This document shows positions 57,156 through 64,000 of a DNA stretch of 64,000 bases, in pieces. Both the position numbers and the translations under genes were made by a program. The first letter of the stretch is position 1; every line of letters begins with the position of its first letter. Source of the stretch: VRUE01 sp963697805 (GTDB lineage Bacteria > Actinomycetota > Thermoleophilia > Solirubrobacterales > 70-9); assembly GCA_963697805.1 (NCBI GenBank), contig CAVOPB010000002.1, forward strand, positions 248,001 to 312,000, written 5' to 3'. The notes below the pieces were generated by a model. The model was not told the DNA's origin. It searched no databases and saw nothing but the letters and a program-made list of their open reading frames with translations.

Positions 57156-60100
57156 TTGCTGTATCTCCGTGGCGTGGTCCGACCGCGCAGCAGCCTCCGG
57201 CTCGCCTACCCCGAGAATCCAGAAGATGTGCGAGAGGCCCTTGAGGATTGCTGCAGGAGATCCGGTGACCTCTTGCTGACAAGAGGAATCAACTTTCTCC
57301 GATCATGTCTCTTTAAGCGGTCAGGGTCAGATCATGCGTTGAGAGCCGGTCTCCAACGCGCCACAAGATCGAGGCGAGCCACCTTTCTCCTGTCGTCGCT
57401 AGTCGTTCTGCTGGTGCCGCTGTTCACGGCGCCGACGAATGCAGCTGCTGATCTGGAACCACCCGACACAACGATCTACTCCGGGCCGGAAGAAGGTTCG
57501 ACAATTCATGATCCGACTCCGACATTTGGGTTCTTCTCCAGCGAATTTCCTGAATTCTTCGAATGTCGGGTCGACGGCGAAGAATTTGCCTCCTGCGAAT
57601 CGCCGTACACGAGCGTGCCGCTCGCCGAAGGCCTCCACACCTTCGAAGTGCAGGCGAAAGACGAATCCGGAAATACCGATCCCACACCGGCTTCGCGCAC
57701 ATTCACGTTCGAACCCGACCTGGAACCACCGGAGACGACGATCTACTCCGGACCGGAAGAGGGATCGACGACGCACGATCCGACCCCGACCTTCTACTTC
57801 GAATCGAGCGAGTTCCCCTCCAGCTTTGAATGCAGGATCGACTCAGAGGAATTTGCGCCCTGCTCCTTCGGGTTTACGACTAATCCCCTGGTCGAAGGTG
57901 AACATACCTTCGAAGTGCGGGCGATAGACGAATCCAACAACGTCGATCCCACGCCGGCTTCGCGCACATTCACGTTCGAACCCGACCTGGAACCACCGGA
58001 GACGACGATCTACTCCGGACCGGAAGAGGGATCGACGACGCACGATCCGACCCCGACCTTCTACTTCGAATCGAGCGAGTTCCCCTCCAGCTTTGAATGC
58101 AGGATCGACTCTGGCGAATTCGCGCCGTGCGCTTCACCCCACGTAACCGAGCATCTGGAAGCTGGCGAACATACATTTGAAGTGCGCGCCATAGACGAAT
58201 TCGAAAACGTCGACCCCACTCCCGCCAAGCGCACCTTCACGGTCATCGCTGACCTGGAACCGCCCGAGACGACGATCACCTCGGGTCCCGCAGAGGGCTC
58301 CACCGTATTCACGGTGCCTACCTTCGAATTCGAATCGAGTGAGGAAGGCGAATTCGAATGCGAATTCGATGGCGCAGGGTTCAGCCTCTGCGAATCTCCT
58401 TATATTGCGCCTCCTCTCGCAAACGGGTCCCACACATTCCGGGTGCGGGCTGTGGATCTTGCTGAAAACGCCGATCCGACGCCCGCGTCTCGAACTTTCA
58501 CCATCAAACGCGGCGCGGTCATCTCCAACGGGGTGGTGCAGCTCGGGGTCAACGCCAAGGGAGATCTCAATTACGAATGCTCAGGCGAAGCCGAATGCCC
58601 CGAACCCTCGGTCGGAGGGGTCTCGCCCGTAGGTTTGCGCTATCAGCCCTTGAATCTCGAGTCGACCGCCCCCGGCTGTCTCTGCGAGGGATGGGGAGCT
58701 GCTGATGCAGGGAGCGGCCTTACGGGGTTCGCCAACGAGGATTCCGGCGATGGCAACATCACGGTGGACTCCTTCACAAAGCCGAACCCTGCGGAGGCGA
58801 TCTCGACGGTTACGATCGCCGACGCCAATCTGAGCGGGCATGAGATGCAGGTCGTGCAGCACTACCATCCGTCCCCGCTCACCGAAAACCTATACGTGGA
58901 TACGGTCACCGTCAGCAATACCGGGACGGACGAACTGACCGACCTGCGCTACCGGCGGAACATGGATTGGGACATAGAGCCGACCGCCTTCGACGAGTGG
59001 GTAACGAACTTGGGGACGTCGCCGCAGCTCCTCTTCAGCTCTGATGACGGATTCGCCAGCAGCAATCCGCTCTCAGGCCCTTCCTACGTGACGTCCCAGT
59101 CCGTCTGCGGAATCGGTTACACGGGGCCCTGCCAGTTCACCGATCTTGGACCTGCAGATCATGGTGGTCTCTTCGACTTCGGCTTTGGGCAACTCACCCC
59201 AGGCGAATCGCGGTCCTTCAACGTCTACTACGGGGCTGCCACCAGCGAGACGGGCGCGACCCAGGCGCTAGGTGCGGTTGGGGCGCAGGTCTACTCTCTG
59301 GGTGAGTCGAACTGCGGCGGTGGGACGATCGAAACCTGTTTCGAAGCCCCGGAAGGCGACCCCGCAGGAGTGACAGAAGGCAAGCCGGCAACGTTCATGT
59401 TTGGTTTCGTGACGACCGTGGGCGACTTGTCGATTACCAAGACCGACTCCCCCGATCCGGTGTTCGTCGATCACGAACTCACATACTCGATTACTGTGAC
59501 GAACGATGGGCCGGATGCGGCGGCAGGCGTGCAGGTGACCGATCCGCTTCCGGGCGGGGTCGATTTCGTGTCGGCGAACTCGGACCAGGGCTCTTGTTCT
59601 GGGACTTCCACCGTGTCATGCGATCTGGGTTCGATCGCCTTCAATGGAAGCGCCCACATCACGATCGTCGTCAAGCCTACGAGTCTCACTGACGACCTGT
59701 CCAACACCGCGTCGGTGTCGAGCACGAGCTCTGACGCCAACCCCTCAAACGACTCGGCAACTTCCCATACGCAGGTCATCCCGGAAGACACCACGCCGCC
59801 GGAGACGACGATCGACGCCGGGCCCGCCGACGGCTCGAGCACCAACAACAACGACCCGAGCTTCGCCTTCAGCTCCTCCGAGCCCGGCTCGAGCTTCGAA
59901 TGCAAGCTCGATGCCGGCGACTTTGCCCTCTGCACGACGCCCAAGGGCTACACCGACCTGGCCGACGGCGAACACACCTTCTCCGTGCGGGCGATAGACC
60001 CTGCCAATAACACCGACCCGAGCCCCGCGACCCGCTCCTTCACGGTCGACACCACCCCGCCCGAGACGACGATCGACGCCGGCCCGACCGGCACCACCAA

Positions 60101-63100
60101 CGACCCGACCCCGACCTTCGAATTCCACTCCTCCGAGTCGGGCTCGAGCTTCGAATGCTCGCTCGACACCGGCACCCCGGCCTTCGGGCCCTGCTCGGGA
60201 CCGGGCGCCACCCACACGCCGGCGGCGCTTGCCGACGGCCCCTACACCTTCCGGGTCCGGGCCACCGACGGCGCCGCCAACACCGACCCGAGCCCCGCCA
60301 CCCGCTCCTTCACGGTCGACACCACCCCGCCCGAGACGACGATCGACGCCGGCCCGACCGGCACCACCAACGACCCGACCCCGACCTTCGAATTCCACTC
60401 CTCCGAGTCGGGCTCGAGCTTCGAATGCTCGCTCGACACCGGCACCCCGGCCTTCGGGCCCTGCTCGGGACCGGGCGCCACCCACACGCCGGCGGCGCTT
60501 GCCGACGGCCCCTACACCTTCCGGGTCCGGGCCACCGACGGCGCCGCCAACACCGACCCGAGCCCCGCCACCCGCTCCTTCACGGTCGACACCACCCCGC
60601 CCGAGACGACGATCGACGCCGGCCCGACCGGCACCACCAACGACCCGACCCCGACCTTCGAATTCCACTCCTCCGAGTCGGGCTCGAGCTTCGAATGCTC
60701 GCTCGACACCGGCACCCCGGCCTTCGGGCCCTGCTCGGGACCGGGCGCCACCCACACGCCGGCGGCGCTTGCCGACGGCCCCTACACCTTCCGGGTCCGG
60801 GCCACCGACGGCGCCGCCAACACCGACCCGAGCCCCGCCACCCGCTCCTTCACGGTCGACACCACCCCGCCCGAGACGACGATCGACGCCGGCCCGACCG
60901 GCACCACCAACGACCCGACCCCGACCTTCGAATTCCACTCCTCCGAGTCGGGCTCGAGCTTCGAATGCTCGCTCGACACCGGCACCCCGGCCTTCGGGCC
61001 CTGCTCGGGACCGGGCGCCACCCACACGCCGGCGGCGCTGGCCGACGGCCCCTACACCTTCCGGGTCCGGGCCACCGACGGCGCCGCCAACACCGACCCG
61101 AGCCCCGCCACCCGCTCCTTCACGGTCGACACCACCCCGCCCGAGACGACGATCGACGCCGGCCCGACCGGCACCACCAACGACCCGACCCCGACCTTCG
61201 AATTCCACTCCTCCGAGTCGGGCTCGAGCTTCGAATGCTCGCTCGACACCGGCACCCCGGCCTTCGGGCCCTGCTCGGGACCGGGCGCCACCCACACGCC
61301 GGCGGCGCTTGCCGACGGCCCCTACACCTTCCGGGTCCGGGCCACCGACGGCGCCGCCAACACCGACCCGAGCCCCGCCACCCGCTCCTTCACGGTCGAC
61401 ACCACCTCCGACACCACGCCGCCCGAGACGACGATCGACGCCGGGCCCGCCGACGGCTCGAGCACCAACAACAACGACCCGAGCTTCGCCTTCAGCTCCT
61501 CCGAGCCCGGCTCGAGCTTCGAATGCAAGCTCGATGCCGGCGACTTTGCCCTCTGCACGACGCCCAAGGGCTACACCGACCTGGCCGACGGCGAACACAC
61601 CTTCTCCGTGCGGGCGATAGACCCTGCCAATAACACCGACCCGAGCCCCGCCACCCGCTCCTTCACGGTCGACACCACCCCGCCCGAGACGACGATCGAC
61701 GCCGGCCCGACCGGCACCACCAACGACCCGACCCCGACCTTCGAATTCCACTCCTCCGAGTCGGGCTCGAGCTTCGAATGCTCGCTCGACACCGGCACCC
61801 CGGCCTTCGGGCCCTGCTCGGGACCGGGCGCCACCCACACGCCGGCGGCGCTGGCCGACGGCCCCTACACCTTCCGGGTCCGGGCCACCGACGGCGCCGC
61901 CAACACCGACCCGAGCCCCGCCACCCGCTCCTTCACGGTCGACACCACCCCGCCCGAGACGACGATCGACGCCGGCCCGACCGGCACCACCAACGACCCG
62001 ACCCCGACCTTCGAATTCCACTCCTCCGAGTCGGGCTCGAGCTTCGAATGCTCGCTCGACACCGGCACCCCGGCCTTCGGGCCCTGCTCGGGACCGGGCG
62101 CCACCCACACGCCGGCGGCGCTTGCCGACGGCCCCTACACCTTCCGGGTCCGGGCCACCGACGGCGCCGCCAACACCGACCCGAGCCCCGCCACCCGCTC
62201 CTTCACGGTCGACACCACCTCCGACACCACGCCGCCCGAGACGACGATCGACGCCGGGCCCGCCGACGGCTCGAGCACCAACAACAACGACCCGAGCTTC
62301 GCCTTCAGCTCCTCCGAGCCCGGCTCGAGCTTCGAATGCAAGCTCGATGCCGGCGACTTTGCCCTCTGCACGACGCCCAAGGGCTACACCGACCTGGCCG
62401 ACGGCGAACACACCTTCTCCGTGCGGGCGATAGACCCTGCCAATAACACCGACCCGAGCCCCGCCACCCGCTCCTTCACGGTCGACACCACCCCGCCCGA
62501 GACGACGATCGACGCCGGCCCGACCGGCACCACCAACGACCCGACCCCGACCTTCGAATTCCACTCCTCCGAGTCGGGCTCGAGCTTCGAATGCTCGCTC
62601 GACACCGGCACCCCGGCCTTCGGGCCCTGCTCGGGACCGGGCGCCACCCACACGCCGGCGGCGCTGGCCGACGGCCCCTACACCTTCCGGGTCCGGGCCA
62701 CCGACGGCGCCGCCAACACCGACCCGAGCCCCGCCACCCGCTCCTTCACGGTCGACACCACCCCGCCCGAGACGACGATCGACGCCGGCCCGACCGGCAC
62801 CACCAACGACCCGACCCCGACCTTCGAATTCCACTCCTCCGAGTCGGGCTCGAGCTTCGAATGCTCGCTCGACACCGGCACCCCGGCCTTCGGGCCCTGC
62901 TCGGGACCGGGCGCCACCCACACGCCGGCGGCGCTGGCCGACGGCCCCTACACCTTCCGGGTCCGGGCCACCGACGGCGCCGCCAACACCGACCCGAGCC
63001 CCGCCACCCGCTCCTTCACGGTCGACACCACCCCGCCCGAGACGACGATCGACGCCGGCCCGACCGGCACCACCAACGACCCGACCCCGACCTTCGAATT

Positions 63101-63935
63101 CCACTCCTCCGAGTCGGGCTCGAGCTTCGAATGCTCGCTCGACACCGGCACCCCGGCCTTCGGGCCCTGCTCGGGACCGGGCGCCACCCACACGCCGGCG
63201 GCGCTGGCCGACGGCCCCTACACCTTCCGGGTCCGGGCCACCGACGGCGCCGCCAACACCGACCCGAGCCCCGCCACCCGCTCCTTCACGGTCGACACCA
63301 CCCCGCCCGAGACGACTGGGCACAGCGAACCCCCGAAGTGCAAGGCGGGCTTCAAGGAGCAGAAGCACCACGGCAAGACCAAGTGCGTGAAAATCAAGAA
63401 GCCGCGCTACGGCAAATTCGCAGTGATTGCGCCTGTGCATGGCAAAGTGCTGATCAAGGTTCCAGGAGGCAGTGGCTTCGTCCGGCTAACTGATGACCTC
63501 CAGATTCCTCTTGGCACGATCATCGACACAACCCAGGGTCGAGTGCGCCTTACGTGTGCAAAGTCCAAGCAGGGGAACGGCACTGAGACCGCAGACTTCT
63601 ACGACGGCGTGTTTCGCGTCGAGCAGCCGGTATCGGGCAAACCTACAACTGAACTCAAATTGATCGACACCCTCAGCAAAGGCCACAAACACCGCGCCAG
63701 CAGTTCCAGGGCTCGAGGAGGCAGCAACCGGCTGTGGGGCAGTGGCCACGGGAGCTTCGTAACAAAAGGCAACTATGGCTCGGCGAGCGTACTGGGAACG
63801 ATCTGGCTTACCGAAGACCGTCCCACGGGAACCTTCTTCAAGGTCAAACGCGGAATCGTCCAAATCCAGGATTTCACGCGCCATCGCAGACTTAAGTTGC
63901 ATCCCGGTCAGGACTACCTGGCTCCGGCTCGATGA
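57156..63935 (+). CDS. Giant Ig-like repeat surface protein with DUF11 and FecR-like region
   Basis: Up to 2259 residues. The start is uncertain: the signal helix (ATFLLSSLVVLLVPLFTAPT) begins about 70 residues in, and TTG 57339 is an alternative. N-terminal: four Ig-like units (PPETTIYSGPEEGSTTHDPT-type, about 89 residues). Residues about 450-760 are a unique region (GVVQLGVNAKGDLNYEC, then VDTVTVSNTGTDELTDLRYR). About 760-875 is a DUF11 domain (ITKTDSPDPVFVDHELTYSI). 59790-63296 codes thirteen nearly identical Ig-like repeats. Then a Cys pair (CKAGFKEQKHHGKTKC) leads to a FecR-like domain (GKVLIKVPGGSGFVRL, IPLGTIIDTTQGRVRLT) and a second such part (WGSGHGSFVTKGNYGSASVL). No LPxTG motif. 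Probably an extended surface adhesin or stalk; the FecR-like end is usual in this lineage and need not signal. Confidence 0.88.
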   Translation: MLYLRGVVRPRSSLRLAYPENPEDVREALEDCCRRSGDLLLTRGINFLRSCLFKRSGSDHALRAGLQRATRSRRATFLLSSLVVLLVPLFTAPTNAAADLEPPDTTIYSGPEEGSTIHDPTPTFGFFSSEFPEFFECRVDGEEFASCESPYTSVPLAEGLHTFEVQAKDESGNTDPTPASRTFTFEPDLEPPETTIYSGPEEGSTTHDPTPTFYFESSEFPSSFECRIDSEEFAPCSFGFTTNPLVEGEHTFEVRAIDESNNVDPTPASRTFTFEPDLEPPETTIYSGPEEGSTTHDPTPTFYFESSEFPSSFECRIDSGEFAPCASPHVTEHLEAGEHTFEVRAIDEFENVDPTPAKRTFTVIADLEPPETTITSGPAEGSTVFTVPTFEFESSEEGEFECEFDGAGFSLCESPYIAPPLANGSHTFRVRAVDLAENADPTPASRTFTIKRGAVISNGVVQLGVNAKGDLNYECSGEAECPEPSVGGVSPVGLRYQPLNLESTAPGCLCEGWGAADAGSGLTGFANEDSGDGNITVDSFTKPNPAEAISTVTIADANLSGHEMQVVQHYHPSPLTENLYVDTVTVSNTGTDELTDLRYRRNMDWDIEPTAFDEWVTNLGTSPQLLFSSDDGFASSNPLSGPSYVTSQSVCGIGYTGPCQFTDLGPADHGGLFDFGFGQLTPGESRSFNVYYGAATSETGATQALGAVGAQVYSLGESNCGGGTIETCFEAPEGDPAGVTEGKPATFMFGFVTTVGDLSITKTDSPDPVFVDHELTYSITVTNDGPDAAAGVQVTDPLPGGVDFVSANSDQGSCSGTSTVSCDLGSIAFNGSAHITIVVKPTSLTDDLSNTASVSSTSSDANPSNDSATSHTQVIPEDTTPPETTIDAGPADGSSTNNNDPSFAFSSSEPGSSFECKLDAGDFALCTTPKGYTDLADGEHTFSVRAIDPANNTDPSPATRSFTVDTTPPETTIDAGPTGTTNDPTPTFEFHSSESGSSFECSLDTGTPAFGPCSGPGATHTPAALADGPYTFRVRATDGAANTDPSPATRSFTVDTTPPETTIDAGPTGTTNDPTPTFEFHSSESGSSFECSLDTGTPAFGPCSGPGATHTPAALADGPYTFRVRATDGAANTDPSPATRSFTVDTTPPETTIDAGPTGTTNDPTPTFEFHSSESGSSFECSLDTGTPAFGPCSGPGATHTPAALADGPYTFRVRATDGAANTDPSPATRSFTVDTTPPETTIDAGPTGTTNDPTPTFEFHSSESGSSFECSLDTGTPAFGPCSGPGATHTPAALADGPYTFRVRATDGAANTDPSPATRSFTVDTTPPETTIDAGPTGTTNDPTPTFEFHSSESGSSFECSLDTGTPAFGPCSGPGATHTPAALADGPYTFRVRATDGAANTDPSPATRSFTVDTTSDTTPPETTIDAGPADGSSTNNNDPSFAFSSSEPGSSFECKLDAGDFALCTTPKGYTDLADGEHTFSVRAIDPANNTDPSPATRSFTVDTTPPETTIDAGPTGTTNDPTPTFEFHSSESGSSFECSLDTGTPAFGPCSGPGATHTPAALADGPYTFRVRATDGAANTDPSPATRSFTVDTTPPETTIDAGPTGTTNDPTPTFEFHSSESGSSFECSLDTGTPAFGPCSGPGATHTPAALADGPYTFRVRATDGAANTDPSPATRSFTVDTTSDTTPPETTIDAGPADGSSTNNNDPSFAFSSSEPGSSFECKLDAGDFALCTTPKGYTDLADGEHTFSVRAIDPANNTDPSPATRSFTVDTTPPETTIDAGPTGTTNDPTPTFEFHSSESGSSFECSLDTGTPAFGPCSGPGATHTPAALADGPYTFRVRATDGAANTDPSPATRSFTVDTTPPETTIDAGPTGTTNDPTPTFEFHSSESGSSFECSLDTGTPAFGPCSGPGATHTPAALADGPYTFRVRATDGAANTDPSPATRSFTVDTTPPETTIDAGPTGTTNDPTPTFEFHSSESGSSFECSLDTGTPAFGPCSGPGATHTPAALADGPYTFRVRATDGAANTDPSPATRSFTVDTTPPETTGHSEPPKCKAGFKEQKHHGKTKCVKIKKPRYGKFAVIAPVHGKVLIKVPGGSGFVRLTDDLQIPLGTIIDTTQGRVRLTCAKSKQGNGTETADFYDGVFRVEQPVSGKPTTELKLIDTLSKGHKHRASSSRARGGSNRLWGSGHGSFVTKGNYGSASVLGTIWLTEDRPTGTFFKVKRGIVQIQDFTRHRRLKLHPGQDYLAPAR
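57687..58111 (+). repeat. 158-bp identical direct repeat in the N-terminal Ig units
   Basis: About 158 bases starting at 57687 recur exactly at 57954-58111, offset 267 bases (89 codons). It covers the join of two Ig-like units and indicates a recent in-frame unit duplication. Confidence 0.85.
59790..63296 (+). repeat. Tandem array of 13 Ig-like coding repeats with higher-order structure
   Basis: Type A units are 270 bp and almost identical; type B units (SSTNNNDPSFAF variant) are 261 bp at first, then 273 bp. The order is B (59790), A x5 (60051, 60321, 60591, 60861, 61131), B (61401), A x2 (61674, 61944), B (62214), A x3 (62487, 62757, 63027). The main difference I see among A units is a T/G change at offset 179 (synonymous Leu codon): T,T,T,G,T | G,T | G,G,G. 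The block A(G)-A(T)-B of 813 bp at 60861-61673 is repeated at 61674-62486. Confidence 0.92.
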
Positions 63936-64000
63936 CGGCTACCCGATGACACGTGGGAGCAGAGCTTGATAGCGATCGCCAGGCAATTTCCTGTCGCTAT

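Noticed and set aside
60051..63296. Repeat array considered as CRISPR or other non-coding satellite
   Set aside because: Units are 261-273 bp, contiguous, always a multiple of three and code for Ig-like domains; there are no spacers.
59745..63440. Minus-strand open frame of 1231 codons across the Ig array
   Set aside because: It is a repeat-driven shadow: GC-rich repeats free of stops in several frames. It is Gly/Arg/Val-rich with no domains, and the plus-strand frame has coherent Ig domains.

Overview
The window is GC-rich DNA with actinobacterial gene content. Best guess is a soil Thermoleophilia/Solirubrobacterales-like bacterium, inferred from the many very large secreted beta-propeller, FN3-like and Ig-like proteins with short basic C-terminal tails, delta-60 repeats, DUF7144, DUF6325 and SHOCT proteins, and a tRNA without an encoded CCA. 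No rRNA, CRISPR array or intact transposase was seen.

Layout. 1-2300: end of an acyl-CoA dehydrogenase gene, then a broken GntR regulator joined to the 3' end of a DUF2252 gene, and a small HTH protein. 2414-14638: a 12.2 kb segment flanked by two 60-bp direct copies (57/60 identical) of the 3' part of a tRNA that looks like tRNA-Glu. It holds a MalT/LuxR-type regulator, small SHOCT and membrane proteins, a minus-strand operon (gadB, DUF6325, SHOCT, formylglycine-generating enzyme) and a divergent plus-strand group (DUF202, AtsA-like sulfatase, DUF1269). The enzyme that matures sulfatases therefore sits opposite a sulfatase with the matching CSPTR site. A DUF2252 remnant and a 57-bp inverted copy of sequence from position 1613 lie at its right edge. 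14711-21640: methyltransferase, VOC protein, P450, secreted proteins and a polysaccharide-deacetylase-like protein.

21918-54595 is the striking part. Two kinds of large secreted protein alternate in tight tandem. Type A has a propeller, FN3-like repeats, a Cys-Arg-Ala-Tyr-Glu-Leu motif, a PD40-like propeller and a basic tail. Type B is an all-beta-looking protein of about 910-950 residues with a recurring two-Cys module. The order is A1-B1-A2-B2, then a broken tRNA-Val and a TetR cluster, then A3-B3-A4-B4. By subtype A1/B1 pair with A3/B3 and A2/B2 with A4/B4, so a four-gene module is present twice. The second copy and the TetR genes lie between a truncated tRNA-Val (35624-35663) and a decayed tyrosine integrase followed by an intact tRNA-Val (55697-55769), which suggests a degraded integrative island. 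In A2 and A3 the Lys-rich tail is frameshifted at the same AAGAAGAAAG sequence; in A3 this fuses A3 to B3 as one 2509-codon reading frame.

56018-63935: a secreted collagen-like protein and a giant Ig-like surface protein with a DUF11 domain, 13 nearly identical tandem Ig repeats showing a higher-order 813-bp duplication, and a FecR-like C-terminal region.
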